64,000 bases of DNA from Paenibacillus nanensis (GCF_003583765.1 NZ_QXQA01000001.1:310001-374000), one strand, 5' to 3'. Counted from the first letter of the stretch, positions 41,721 to 51,344 are shown. Notes: generated by a model not told the origin, from the letters alone. A program made the numbers and translations.

Positions 41721-42995
41721 ATGTCCGAAGCAGCTGTATCGTCCGCAGGTTTGCGCAAAGTATTAAAGCTTCCGCAAATCATTGCGCTTTATATCGGATC
41801 CGTGATCGGATCGGGTATTCTTCTCATCCCCGGAATGGCGGCCGAGGCGGCAGGTCCCGCCTCCATATTGGCATGGCTCATCATGTCTATTCTAGTCGTG
41901 CCGATGGCGGTCACGATGGGGCTGCTTGCTTCCAAATATCCAAGCGCTGGCGGCGTGTCGCATTTCGCCAAGCTGGCGTTCGGCCCTCAGTATGGCAATC
42001 TGGTAGGGTGGTTCTTCCTATTGTCCGTGCCTCTCGGAGGACCTGTCCTTGCGGTTACAGGCGCTCAATATATCGGGGTGCTGCTGCGTTTCGGCCATGA
42101 CCAAGTCTATGCCGTTGCATTCGTTCTTGTCATGCTTCCGATTATTTTAAATCTATTCGGCCTAAAGCTGGCCGGGAAGGTGCAGACGGCGGTTATTGCG
42201 ATGATCCTCGCCATTCTGCTGCTTGCGGTCTTCGCTGCGGTTCCTCATCATTCCGCGGAGCATTTCACGCCGTTTGCGCCGCATGGGTGGTTAAGCGTCG
42301 CCCGGGCTGCGGGCTTGCTCTTCTGGTGCTTTATCGGCTGGGAGGCGGTTACCCATCTGTCCTCGGAATTCGTTGATCCGGAGAAGGACGCCATTCGCGG
42401 CGTGCTGTGGAGCGCCGGCATTGTAGCGGCGCTGTATTTCGCCGTCGCTTATTTCACCATCGCGACCGGCAGCTACGGAGGCACCGCTTCAGCCGCATCG
42501 TTAAGCCTAATGGTGCAGCTGTCGTTAGGGGAGGCCGGCGGCTGGGTCGTCGCGATTGCCGCACTGTTCATTTGCTTCGCCGCGCATAACGCTTACGCGA
42601 GCGCGGCAGCGCGAATCGCGTACACGCTCGCCAAGGAAGGCGCCGCTCCGCGCGCGTTCGGAGCCGTGAGCCGGCGGTTCGGGACGCCGGTCGGGGGGCT
42701 GCTGTTCATTGCCGCGGGAAGCCTGGTGACGCTTAGCCTATTGTATAGCGGCACGGTTTCATTGGCGCAGCTGATTCAATGGCCGAACGCAACCTTTGTC
42801 GCCACGTATATCGCCGGATGCCTCGCAGGGGTTCGTCTTCTGAAGGGAAGCAAGCTAGGAAAGGCCGCTGCGCTAACCTCATTGGCGAGCACGCTTTGCC
42901 TCTATCCGTTCCTGGGCTGGTCGGCGCTGTACCCGCCGGTTATCGCAGCGATTGTCTATGTTATTCACCGCAGAACAAGGAATTCGAATATGTAA
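41721..42995 (+). CDS. APC-superfamily amino acid transporter
   Basis: A 424-residue membrane protein with about twelve spans. APC hallmark in span 1: IIALYIGSVIGSGILLIPGMAAEAAGPAS; further AWLIMSILVVPMAVTMGLLASKYPSAGGVSHFAKLAFG and FWCFIGWEAVTHLSSEF. The closest type I know is YjeH, an exporter of methionine and branched-chain amino acids, but direction and substrate cannot be read from sequence. AAGGAGC precedes the ATG. Confidence 0.85.
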   Translation: MSEAAVSSAGLRKVLKLPQIIALYIGSVIGSGILLIPGMAAEAAGPASILAWLIMSILVVPMAVTMGLLASKYPSAGGVSHFAKLAFGPQYGNLVGWFFLLSVPLGGPVLAVTGAQYIGVLLRFGHDQVYAVAFVLVMLPIILNLFGLKLAGKVQTAVIAMILAILLLAVFAAVPHHSAEHFTPFAPHGWLSVARAAGLLFWCFIGWEAVTHLSSEFVDPEKDAIRGVLWSAGIVAALYFAVAYFTIATGSYGGTASAASLSLMVQLSLGEAGGWVVAIAALFICFAAHNAYASAAARIAYTLAKEGAAPRAFGAVSRRFGTPVGGLLFIAAGSLVTLSLLYSGTVSLAQLIQWPNATFVATYIAGCLAGVRLLKGSKLGKAAALTSLASTLCLYPFLGWSALYPPVIAAIVYVIHRRTRNSNM

Positions 42996-43073
42996 TGTGC
43001 CGGGATTTTTTAAGGAAGCGCTCTCTCCTTGATGGTATAATTTAGTTACTTGACATAAGAGGGGGCGTGGGGT

Positions 43074-44312
43074 GTGGGGGAATGGCTTGCGAGGCTTCGC
43101 AAAGGGTACGGGAAAAAGCTGGTTGCCCTTCATGCTTGGAACGGCTGGATCGTCGTCGTGCTTGCTGTAACGGGGCTCGTGCTGCTAGGCGGCTTCTGGC
43201 GGGGCGTGCTTGGCGAAGGCAGGGTTTGGTTGAAGTGGCTGCATATTGCGGTTGGCGTCGCGTCTATCTTGCCGATCCTCTATTATTTGGTGCTGGCGGG
43301 CAAGCATTGGAAGGCGCTGAAGGGCAAGCCTCGGCAGAAGTTCAATGTTTACGTCGTGCTTGCATTCCTTCTTGGATGGTTCTTATCCGGTATTCTTCTT
43401 TGGCAATTTAAGCTTGTCGGACCGAAGGTTTCTAATGCGGCATTAGCTGTGCATGACTTGCTGACTTGGATCGGTCTGCCTTATATCATCTATCATTCCA
43501 TTACGAGAGCCAAATGGCTGAAGGATCCGAAACGGAGAACGGTGCAGTCCGGGAAAAAAGGGGCGGAGGAGCTTCACCCCGCAGCGCCGCAGCCGGTGTA
43601 TACGAGGCGAGCTTTTATACGGGGGGCGATCGGCGCCGGCTTAGCCGTCACGGTGGGGCCATCCTTCTTGAAGTGGCTGGGGCAGTCATTCGGCGGTATC
43701 GGGGGAGGGGCAAGCATCGACCGGCTCCTTGAAACTAACGCGAACGCGCTTGTTCCCGAGCCGCAGCCGCTGCCGAACTCGCTGCCTCCCATAGGAGGCG
43801 GAGCGCAGGGTCATTTTCGGGTCTATACCGTGACGGCGATACCTTCATTCACCAATGCCAATTGGTCCTTTCGCATAGACGGTCTCGTCGACAATCCGCA
43901 GCAGTGGGACTGGGAGGCGTTCGTGAAGCTGAAGCGCTCGGTGCAGGTAAGCGACTTCCACTGCGTGACGGGCTGGTCGGTCTATAAGAACACATGGGAA
44001 GGCATCCCTGTAAAGGACTTGCTGGAGCTTGCCGGCGTGCGGAGCAAGGCGGCTTCGGCGATTTTCTATTCCGGCGACGGCGTTTACACGAGCGGCATCA
44101 CGCTGGAGCAGCTGGCGAAGGATGATGCGATGGTTGCCGTGATGCATGACGGCAAGCCGATTCCGAGCGATCTTGGCGGACCCGTACGGCTTATAATGCC
44201 GAAGATGTATGCCTATAAATCGGTGAAGTGGCTGAACCGGATCGAGCTGATCGAAGGCGAGCATATCGGATACTGGGAGCAGCGGGGTTATGCGAATGAA
44301 GCTTGGATATAG
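43074..44312 (+). CDS. Cytochrome b-like/molybdopterin oxidoreductase fusion
   Basis: A 412-residue fusion. Residues 18-142 form four membrane spans with His20, His57, His127 and His141 in positions suited to bind heme b. Residues about 177-200 hold a Tat-like RR motif (YTRRAFIRGAIGAGLAV) that here probably serves as an internal span. Residues 235-412 are a sulfite-oxidase-type molybdopterin domain: FRIDGLVDNPQQWDWEAF, DFHCVTGWSV (Cys297 as the probable Mo ligand) and GGPVRLIMPKMYAYKSVKWLNRIEL. Function is thus like MsrP plus MsrQ or YedY plus YedZ in one chain. The GTG at 43074 follows GAGGGGG. The real substrate is unknown. Confidence 0.8.
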   Translation: MGEWLARLRKGYGKKLVALHAWNGWIVVVLAVTGLVLLGGFWRGVLGEGRVWLKWLHIAVGVASILPILYYLVLAGKHWKALKGKPRQKFNVYVVLAFLLGWFLSGILLWQFKLVGPKVSNAALAVHDLLTWIGLPYIIYHSITRAKWLKDPKRRTVQSGKKGAEELHPAAPQPVYTRRAFIRGAIGAGLAVTVGPSFLKWLGQSFGGIGGGASIDRLLETNANALVPEPQPLPNSLPPIGGGAQGHFRVYTVTAIPSFTNANWSFRIDGLVDNPQQWDWEAFVKLKRSVQVSDFHCVTGWSVYKNTWEGIPVKDLLELAGVRSKAASAIFYSGDGVYTSGITLEQLAKDDAMVAVMHDGKPIPSDLGGPVRLIMPKMYAYKSVKWLNRIELIEGEHIGYWEQRGYANEAWI

Positions 44313-44435
44313 GAAGCGGCCCTTTTAACCATGAACATGCTGGTGTCATTTGTCCTGGACAGTGACGCCAGCTTTCTTTTTGCTCAAGGCATACAAATAT
44401 TTGAATATTTTCATATAAAACCGTATTCACTTTCC

Positions 44436-44444
44436 TGCTATAAT
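44436..44444 (+). promoter_or_regulatory. Extended -10 promoter of the first response regulator gene
   Basis: TGCTATAAT, an extended -10 element 34 bases before the proposed ATC start. It lies inside an upstream extension of the same reading frame, which argues against that extension being translated. Confidence 0.55.
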
Positions 44445-44477
44445 AAAAATACTTTTCAAGAAAGGGAGAGGGTCCCG

Positions 44478-45569
44478 ATCTTTACCGTTCTCATAGTAGA
44501 CGACGAACCGCTCGTTCTGGAAGGCTTAGGTTTCATGGTCGATTGGGAGAGTCACGGCTTTCGGGTTTGCGGCGAAGCGCTCGATGGGGAGGAAGCGCTG
44601 GAACAAATCAAGCGGCTGAAGCCCGATCTCGTCGTGACGGATATCAGCATGCCGGTCATGGATGGGCTGCAGCTGATCGAGCACTGCACGAAGGTGCTTC
44701 ATATGGGGTGCCGTTTCGTCATTTTGAGCGGACATGACGATTTCTCCTTTGCCCAGAAGGCGCTGACCTTCGGGGTGCTGGATTATTGGCTGAAGCCGAT
44801 CGACGTCGAGGAGATTCACGCTTCGCTCGGGAAGCTGCGCAGCAAATGGTCGGAAGAAGACGTTGACGCAAGTTTGCCAGCTAAGCTGCCTCTGCTGAAA
44901 GAGTCTTGGACGATCCCTGTCGCCGATGACTCTCTGTTAGATGCGGAGGATCGGCTGTTGACGGCGATCCAATCGGGCGACGGGGCGGCGATTGAAGACG
45001 CGGCTGGAAGTCTTTGCCGCCAGCTGGAGCTATCGTTCGGAGGCGATGCGGAGGCCGGCAAGGCCTTTTTGTCAAACGTGCTGCTGGAAGTGACCTGGAA
45101 GGTGTTCGAGGGAGAGGGGGCAGAATCTTCTCCAAGCGGCGAACATAGCCTCTCGCCTCCGATTCTGCCGGACGGAGCGGACCGCTGGCCTGGTGTCTTG
45201 ACGGCGTTCGCCTGCAGGGCATCGGAACAGCTGGCACGGCAGCGGATAGAGTCCGGTCCCGCATGGGAGGTGGCCCGGATTATTAGAGAACGCTACAACG
45301 AGCCGCTTCAGCTGCAGACGATAGCCGGAATGCTCCATTTTCAGCCCGCGTATCTAGGCCAGTTATTCAAGAAGCAGACGGGTATGTCTTTCCTTGACTA
45401 CGTTCATCGCACCCGGGTCGAGGCAGCCCGCAAGCTTCTGCGGCGGACCGATTTGAAAATTGCCGATGTAGCCCGCAGAGTCGGCTACGAGGATCCCGAG
45501 CAATTCGCCGCGAAATTCAAGCAATGGCTAGGCATGACCCCATCACAGTACAAGAACGGTTCATTTTAA
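44478..45569 (+). CDS. Response regulator, AraC-type output (YesN-like) 1
   Basis: About 363 residues: receiver domain at the start (FTVLIVDDEPLVLEGL, phospho-Asp in DLVVTDISMPVMDG, Lys in DYWLKPID), linker about 120-260, AraC double helix-turn-helix at the end (LQTIAGMLHFQPAYLGQLFKKQTG and IADVARRVGYEDPEQFAAKFKQWLG). No ATG, GTG or TTG lies at the expected start; GGAGAGG is 6 bases before ATC 44478, where paralogues have the ATG of MxTVLxVDDEP. The in-frame ATG at 44331 would add 49 odd residues and lies upstream of the promoter. It probably works with the kinase at 45583 and controls the lplABC-like genes. Confidence 0.82.
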   Translation: MFTVLIVDDEPLVLEGLGFMVDWESHGFRVCGEALDGEEALEQIKRLKPDLVVTDISMPVMDGLQLIEHCTKVLHMGCRFVILSGHDDFSFAQKALTFGVLDYWLKPIDVEEIHASLGKLRSKWSEEDVDASLPAKLPLLKESWTIPVADDSLLDAEDRLLTAIQSGDGAAIEDAAGSLCRQLELSFGGDAEAGKAFLSNVLLEVTWKVFEGEGAESSPSGEHSLSPPILPDGADRWPGVLTAFACRASEQLARQRIESGPAWEVARIIRERYNEPLQLQTIAGMLHFQPAYLGQLFKKQTGMSFLDYVHRTRVEAARKLLRRTDLKIADVARRVGYEDPEQFAAKFKQWLGMTPSQYKNGSF

Positions 45570-45582
45570 AGGAGGCACCCGC

Positions 45583-47388
45583 ATGCGTAAGCTGTTCAGC
45601 TTGCTCAGCTTCGTCAACAACATCCCCCTCAAATGGAAGTTTACGCTCATCTATCTGCTTTGCGTTCTAGTGCCGATCCTCTCGATTAACGTTCTCTTTT
45701 TTCGGCAGATGTCGGAGAACATTCAATCCCGCGAGCAGAACAACCTTCAGATCGCGATTGAACGTTCAACCAAGAAGGCGATGGATATGATCGAAGGCGG
45801 GGTGAAGCTTAGCCACTCCATCGCGACGGACCGTACTTTATATGAGCTGCTGGACAAGGAATATACCGACATTGTCGATTTCTATGAAAGCTTCAATGGG
45901 GTGCTGACCGGCAAAATGCGGCCGTTCATGTCGGCTTACACGTACGTTGAGAATATATCGGTTTTTACGGAAAATCCGACGATTGTAAGCGGGAGCAATT
46001 ATTTTATTTTGAACGATGCTGCGAAGCGCAGCCCTTGGTTCGAGTCGGTGTCAAGCTCCTCATCGGCGGTTCAAGTTCTAATGTACAAAAGTGTCGATCC
46101 GATGAATGCGCAGGCAAGCAAGGTCTATTTCAGCATCGTGCGTAAATTGAACGATTACCCTTTGTACGGACGCTACGCCAAGTATTTGCGCATCGATCTT
46201 AAAGTCAGCAGCTTCGAAGAAATTCTCGAGGGGGAGAAGCCGTATTTGACGATCAGCATGCTCGATCCCCTGGACCGGGTGCTGCTGCCTTCTTCCCGAT
46301 ACATGATGCCGGCTTCCCCGGCGGACAGCGGCGAGGACAGCGGGCTGGTCTTTCGAACTCCGCTCGGCAAGCCCTCTTACATTCAAGGCTGGTCGCTTGT
46401 CGGACTTGCGGAAGAGGAGCTTTTCCAGTCGGCTATGCAGAGCTCCATCCGCTTTATCTGGGTGCTGGCCGCTCTAAGCACGCTGGTGCCGACTTCGCTC
46501 ATCTTCATCATGCTGCGCTCGTATAATTACCGGATTCGCCGTCTATCCCGCCATATGGAGAAAGCAAAAAACGAGAAGTTCGATTTGATCGTGCTGCGCG
46601 AAGGCAAGGACGAGATCGGCGGGCTGATCCGCAGCTACAACCGGATGGCCGCTCAGATCGAGTCGCTTATCAACGATGTCTATAAGCTGGAAATCCAGCA
46701 GAAGGATATGGAGCTGGAGCGGATCCGCGCCGAAATGAAGCTGCTGCAAAGCCAGGTCAACCCGCATTTTCTGTTCAATACGTTAAACGCCATGCTTGTC
46801 GTCAGCGTGAAGAACGGCTATACGGAGGTGACCGATATTATCCGCAATTTATCCCAATTGCTGCGCCGGATGCTTAGCTGGTCGGACGTACCCGTCACGC
46901 TGCAGGATGAGCTTCATTTTACGGAGATGTATTTGAAAATCGAGAAGTTCCGGTTCGCCGACCGCTTCGGTTACCAGTTCGATATTAACGAAGATGCGGC
47001 AAGCTGCCTGGTGCCAAGGATGTGTATTCAGCCGCTTGTCGAGAACGCGTGCAAGCATGGGCTCCAGGCGGTCAAAGGACAGCGCGTGATCCGGATTGAG
47101 GCTTGGCGAACAGATACCTATTTGCATGTTCAGGTTGAAGATAACGGCAAAGGCATGGATGAAGAGCGGGTGAATGAAATCCGAAGAATGATGAACGAAA
47201 GCCTCGATTCGGATGAAAACGTGGGGATGCGCAACGTGTATAAGCGGCTTCGGCTCCATTACGGGGAGCGAGTCGATTTCTACATCGACAGCCGTCCGAA
47301 CGAAGGCACGCGAATCGGGTTCCGCATCCCGGCTTGGTCTGCAGATGAGGAGGGGAAAAAGCATGTATACGGTGCTGCTGGTGGATGA
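45583..47388 (+). CDS. Sensor histidine kinase (YesM-like)
   Basis: A 601-residue membrane kinase: span 1 (about residues 20-40), an extracellular sensing domain of about 250 residues, span 2 (about 290-312), HAMP linker (313-365), a HisKA_7TM/YesM-type His-kinase motif LLQSQVNPHFLFNTLNAM with His395, and a HATPase domain (VENACKHGLQ, DNGKGM, GMRNVYKRLRLHYG). It belongs to the LytS/YesM class that signals carbohydrate state to AraC-output regulators. AAAGGAGG precedes the ATG, 13 bases after the regulator stop; it overlaps the next regulator by 26 bases. Confidence 0.92.
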   Translation: MRKLFSLLSFVNNIPLKWKFTLIYLLCVLVPILSINVLFFRQMSENIQSREQNNLQIAIERSTKKAMDMIEGGVKLSHSIATDRTLYELLDKEYTDIVDFYESFNGVLTGKMRPFMSAYTYVENISVFTENPTIVSGSNYFILNDAAKRSPWFESVSSSSSAVQVLMYKSVDPMNAQASKVYFSIVRKLNDYPLYGRYAKYLRIDLKVSSFEEILEGEKPYLTISMLDPLDRVLLPSSRYMMPASPADSGEDSGLVFRTPLGKPSYIQGWSLVGLAEEELFQSAMQSSIRFIWVLAALSTLVPTSLIFIMLRSYNYRIRRLSRHMEKAKNEKFDLIVLREGKDEIGGLIRSYNRMAAQIESLINDVYKLEIQQKDMELERIRAEMKLLQSQVNPHFLFNTLNAMLVVSVKNGYTEVTDIIRNLSQLLRRMLSWSDVPVTLQDELHFTEMYLKIEKFRFADRFGYQFDINEDAASCLVPRMCIQPLVENACKHGLQAVKGQRVIRIEAWRTDTYLHVQVEDNGKGMDEERVNEIRRMMNESLDSDENVGMRNVYKRLRLHYGERVDFYIDSRPNEGTRIGFRIPAWSADEEGKKHVYGAAGG

Positions 47389-48442
47389 CGAGCCGCTGGC
47401 GCTTGAAGGACTGCAGCTATTCGTAAATTGGGAACAGCTCGGCTTTCGCGTCTGCGGCGCTTGCGAGAATGGCGTTGAAGCGCTGGCGGCGGCGCGCGAG
47501 CTGATGCCGGATGTCATCGTGACGGATATCCGGATGCCCGAGATGGACGGCTTGGAGCTCATCAAGCAATTGAGCGGCGAGCGCGGAGGGGAAGCCTCAT
47601 CCGAATTCGTCGTGCTTAGCGCCTATGGCGAATTTGCGCTCGCCAAACGCGCCATGCAGCTTGGCGTCCATTATTACTTGCTGAAGCCGATTATCGAAGA
47701 GGAAGCCGCAGAGGTGCTGACGCAGATTCGCACGCGGCTGGATTCCCGCCGCGCAGCCCGGCGGAAGGGTGACGATGGCGGTGAAGACGCTTCTCTGCCG
47801 CTAATAGCGGCGCACCTGCTGAAGGACGTCCTGCAAGCGATCGAGGATACGGACCGCGTACGCGCAGCCGGCGTAATCGACCGTTTGTTTCGGGAATTAG
47901 AAGGACATTCGTTCGAATGGGCTGAATTGTTCGCAGGCTCCCTAAGCGTCCAATGCGCCAAGCTGATTCGCGAATCGGGCGGGGAACCGGCTTCTTTGCT
48001 TCATCCTGGTCCGGTTCCCGATCCATTCGAAACCGATACCGTGGAAGCAGCCGTGCGCTTGCGCATTCTCTCGTTTGTGGAGCAAGCGATTGGCGCCATG
48101 CAATCCATTCGGGAAAGCAGGGCATGCTGTACGATGCATGAGATTGACCGTTACGTCCGCGAGAATTATCGCAGTCCGCTCACAATCCGAGATATAGCGG
48201 CGCGCTTTTATTTGAATCCCGTTTATCTGGGGAAGGCTTATCAAGACAAATTCGGCAGCGGCTTACTCGACCGGATGCACGATTTGAGGATCGCCGAAGC
48301 GTGCGAGAAGCTTCGCAGCACAACCGAGCCGACTTGCGTTATTGCAGAGCAGGCCGGATATGCGCATTACCGCCATTTTCTGCAGCATTTCGAACGGCGG
48401 ATAGGGATGAAGCCGGCAGAATACCGGGCCTCGGAAAAGTAA
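47363..48442 (+). CDS. Response regulator, AraC-type output (YesN-like) 2
   Basis: A 359-residue regulator: receiver MYTVLLVDDEPLALEGLQLF, phospho-Asp in DVIVTDIRMPEMDG, Lys in YYLLKPI; AraC domain at the end (IRDIAARFYLNPVYLGKAYQDKFG and CVIAEQAGYAHYRHFLQHFERRIG). ATG 47363 has GAGGAGGGG 8 bases upstream and overlaps the kinase gene, showing coupling. Two YesN-type regulators around one kinase is unusual; the second may have a different target or compete for phosphate. Confidence 0.9.
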   Translation: MYTVLLVDDEPLALEGLQLFVNWEQLGFRVCGACENGVEALAAARELMPDVIVTDIRMPEMDGLELIKQLSGERGGEASSEFVVLSAYGEFALAKRAMQLGVHYYLLKPIIEEEAAEVLTQIRTRLDSRRAARRKGDDGGEDASLPLIAAHLLKDVLQAIEDTDRVRAAGVIDRLFRELEGHSFEWAELFAGSLSVQCAKLIRESGGEPASLLHPGPVPDPFETDTVEAAVRLRILSFVEQAIGAMQSIRESRACCTMHEIDRYVRENYRSPLTIRDIAARFYLNPVYLGKAYQDKFGSGLLDRMHDLRIAEACEKLRSTTEPTCVIAEQAGYAHYRHFLQHFERRIGMKPAEYRASEK

Positions 48443-48520
48443 GCATCGAGCTTGTAACCGCTTATAAAACCGATTTTTCAGGGGGGTCCCCATTTAATCC
48501 GTGAATTGTCACTGCGTTTA

Positions 48521-48534
48521 AGAAAGCGTTACCA
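48521..48534 (+). promoter_or_regulatory. Candidate CcpA cre site
   Basis: AGAAAGCGTTACCA fits the cre pattern TGWNANCGNTNWCA except for the first base and lies 61 bases before the binding-protein gene, as expected for a sugar importer under catabolite control. Confidence 0.4.
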
Positions 48535-48594
48535 TTTAATCAGCAAGATGAAAGCGCGCTTATCTTGCGTCACATCCGCTAAGGAGGATTATAC

Positions 48595-50295
48595 ATGGGG
48601 GTTCGTACTAGGAAAGCGGCCTTAGTGCTGCTAATGCTCATTCTGGCACTTAGTGTTGTAGTGTCAGCTTGCTCCAAGAACGACAACAATGGAAGCAATT
48701 CATCGCCTTCGGCATCGCCGGGCGCGAGCAATTCATCGTCTGAAGAGAAGGTGGAGCCTTTCACCATCTCCTTGTTCACGGCTTCAACGGGGCCGATTCC
48801 GACGGAAGACAATAGAATCTACAAGGAAATTAAAGAGAAGCTCGGCGTCACGCTGAAGGAAGAATATCTGGTCGGCGATATCGAGCAGAAGCTTGGCGTT
48901 ATGATTGCCGGCGGCGACTACCCGGATATGATCACAGCGAATACAAAGCTGACGGCGGCGAAGGCGATGATTCCGCTGGAGGACCTGATCGAGGAGCATG
49001 CGCCGAACTTGAAGAAGCACTACGGCAAAGTTTGGAACCAATTGAAAGACCCGGAAGACGGTCACATCTACTGGCTGCCTAACTATGGCGTTTATCAAGG
49101 CGAATTCAAGCCGACAGATTATATGGGACCGGCATTCTATATCCAGAAGGCGATTCTTAAAGAATACGGCTATCCGAAGCTCAAGACGCTGGATGACTAC
49201 TTTAAGCTGATCGAAGACTATGCGGCCAAGTACCCTGAGATCGATGGCCAACCGACGATCGGTTTCACGGCACTCGCTTTCGATTGGCGCGACTGGGGTT
49301 TGCGCAACGCGCCGCAGCATTTGGCCGGGCATCCGAACGACGGCGGCGTCCTCGTCGACCCGAATACGAACGTCGCGACGTTATTCTCCGCTACGGATAC
49401 TGCGAAGCCGTACTACAATAAGCTGAACGAAATTAATGCCAAAGGCTTGATGGATAAAGAAGCGTTCGCGCAGAACTATGACCAGTATCTGGCGAAGCTG
49501 TCCAGCGGCCGCGTGCTCGGCATGTTCGACCAACGCTGGAACTTTGGGCAAGCTCATGATTCACTCGTTTCGCAAGGCAAAGTCGATCGCACGTACGTCG
49601 GTTTCCCGCTTGTATATGACGGGAGCATAACCGATTACTACTTGGATCGGCCTGTAATCAACCTGGGCAACGGCTTCGGAATTACGGTCAACGCCGAGGA
49701 TCCGGTGAAGATCATCAAGTTCCTCGACACGCTGATGACGGAAGAGTGGCAGAAGCGATTCTCCTGGGGTGTTGAAGGCGAGGACTACCTTGTCGGCGAC
49801 AACGGCCTGTACTATCGCACGCCGGAAATGCGCAAGCAACAGGAGGACGTCACCTGGAAGCAAGCAAACAAAGCGGAGGCGCTCTATGGCCAGCTTCCTA
49901 AACTGGAAGGCAACTATCCAGACGGTAACGCCGACGGTCCGGGCAACCAGCCTGACGAATTTTTCGCGAACTTGAAGGACATTGACAAAGAGCTGTTGAC
50001 TGCCTACGGCTTCAAAACATGGACCGACTTCTTCTCGTCGCCGCCGGAGAACCGCGTCTCGTATCCGGCTTGGAACATTGACCTTATCGAAGGTTCCGAG
50101 GCCAAAGTCGCTAACCAGAAGATGAAGGATTTGGACTTCAAATATTTGCCGAAAGCGATTTTGAGCAAGCCGGATGAATTCGAAAATGTCTGGTCCGAAT
50201 ATGTGGCGGAAATGGGCAAAGTCAATACGAAGGCCTATCTGGACCGGGTCAATGAGCAACTGAAGTGGCGCGTAGACAATTGGAGCAGTAATTAA
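48595..50295 (+). CDS. LplA-type solute-binding lipoprotein
   Basis: A 566-residue lipoprotein (lipobox VSAC, Cys26), followed by a Ser/Asn/Pro-rich linker and a long type-1 family binding fold (ISLFTASTGPIPTEDNRIYKEIKEKLGVTL; GDYPDMITANTKL; WLPNYGVYQGEF). The length and layout match the LplA/YtcQ class of Paenibacillus that bind oligosaccharides or glycoside breakdown products. AAGGAGG lies 7 bases before the ATG. It follows the two-component genes and precedes two permeases. The sugar is unknown. Confidence 0.88.
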   Translation: MGVRTRKAALVLLMLILALSVVVSACSKNDNNGSNSSPSASPGASNSSSEEKVEPFTISLFTASTGPIPTEDNRIYKEIKEKLGVTLKEEYLVGDIEQKLGVMIAGGDYPDMITANTKLTAAKAMIPLEDLIEEHAPNLKKHYGKVWNQLKDPEDGHIYWLPNYGVYQGEFKPTDYMGPAFYIQKAILKEYGYPKLKTLDDYFKLIEDYAAKYPEIDGQPTIGFTALAFDWRDWGLRNAPQHLAGHPNDGGVLVDPNTNVATLFSATDTAKPYYNKLNEINAKGLMDKEAFAQNYDQYLAKLSSGRVLGMFDQRWNFGQAHDSLVSQGKVDRTYVGFPLVYDGSITDYYLDRPVINLGNGFGITVNAEDPVKIIKFLDTLMTEEWQKRFSWGVEGEDYLVGDNGLYYRTPEMRKQQEDVTWKQANKAEALYGQLPKLEGNYPDGNADGPGNQPDEFFANLKDIDKELLTAYGFKTWTDFFSSPPENRVSYPAWNIDLIEGSEAKVANQKMKDLDFKYLPKAILSKPDEFENVWSEYVAEMGKVNTKAYLDRVNEQLKWRVDNWSSN

Positions 50296-50302
50296 TCGAA
50301 AG

Positions 50303-50341
50303 GGAGCGGGAGGTTGGAGCTAAAGCTCCGGCCTTCCGCTC
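50303..50341 (+). promoter_or_regulatory. Intercistronic hairpin between binding-protein and permease genes
   Basis: GAGCGGGAGG...TTCCGCTC arms with inner GGAGC/GCTCC form a long imperfect stem without a T tract. Such stems commonly protect the binding-protein mRNA and lower permease expression. Confidence 0.55.
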
Positions 50342-50364
50342 GTTAGAGACAGGAGGCGGAACCG

Positions 50365-51333
50365 ATGCCGCAGCAAACGGTCCATAAGGTTGAAGTCACA
50401 CCCCAGTCTGCCCGGCGGACGAACTCGTTCTGGAGCCGCATGATCCGCCAGCGGCAGCTCATTCTGATGTCCATTCCGATGGTGCTGTACATCCTTCTTT
50501 TTGCCTACGGTCCTATTTGGGGCTGGTTGATGGCATTCCAGAGCTACAAACCGGGCTTCCCCATCCTCGAGCAGACTTGGGTTGGGCTTGAGCAGTTCCG
50601 GTTTCTGTTCACGGATGACAGCTTCATCCGGGTTCTGCGCAATACGATCGCCATGAGCCTTATTTCGCTCATCCTTGGTTTCGTTACGGCGATCGGCTTA
50701 GCGCTGCTGCTGAACGAAATTAAACAAACTGGCATTAAGCGGTTGATCCAGACGGTCTCGTATCTCCCGCACTTTCTATCTTGGATCATCGTAACCGGAC
50801 TTGTCTCCATGGCATTATCCACCGAAGGCGGCATCGTGAACGTCGTTCTCATGAAGCTTCATATTATCAATGAACCGATTCTTTGGTTAGGCGAAGGCAA
50901 GTACTTTTGGGGAATCGTCGGGCTCACCAACATCTGGAAAGAAGTGGGCTGGAACACGATCATTTATTTGGCGGCCATCGCTTCCGTCGATCCGTCCTTG
51001 TATGAAGCGGCGGAGGTGGACGGCGCAGGTCGCTTTCGTAAAATTTGGAACGTAACGCTGCCCGGCATTCGTCCGGTAATCGTCATCCTGCTGATCATGA
51101 ACGTGGGCTGGATTTTGAATGGCGGCGGCTTCGACATTCAATATTTCCTTGGCAACGGACAAGTGCTCGACTGGTCGGAGACGATCGATATTTTCGTTCT
51201 GAAGTACGGCCTTCGGATCGGGAATTACTCGCTCGGCGTCGCGGCCGGCATCTTTAAAACCGTCGTCAGCATTGTGCTGCTCTACTGCGCGAATATCATC
51301 GCCAAGCGTCTCGGCGAAGAGCGGCTCATATAA
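50365..51333 (+). CDS. ABC sugar transporter permease, LplB type
   Basis: A 322-residue permease with six spans: RQRQLILMSIPMVLYILLFAYGPIWGWLMAFQSYKPG start, EAA loop YEAAEVDGAGRFRKIWNVTLPGIRP, and DIFVLKYGLRIGNYSLGVAAGIFKTVVS. It pairs with the next permease. AGGAGGCGG precedes the ATG. Confidence 0.9.
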   Translation: MPQQTVHKVEVTPQSARRTNSFWSRMIRQRQLILMSIPMVLYILLFAYGPIWGWLMAFQSYKPGFPILEQTWVGLEQFRFLFTDDSFIRVLRNTIAMSLISLILGFVTAIGLALLLNEIKQTGIKRLIQTVSYLPHFLSWIIVTGLVSMALSTEGGIVNVVLMKLHIINEPILWLGEGKYFWGIVGLTNIWKEVGWNTIIYLAAIASVDPSLYEAAEVDGAGRFRKIWNVTLPGIRPVIVILLIMNVGWILNGGGFDIQYFLGNGQVLDWSETIDIFVLKYGLRIGNYSLGVAAGIFKTVVSIVLLYCANIIAKRLGEERLI

Positions 51334-51344
51334 GGAGGGCTCCC

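Noticed and set aside
44331..44477. 49-residue N-terminal extension of the first response regulator
   Set aside because: It contains the extended -10 promoter at 44436 and does not resemble any part of a receiver domain.
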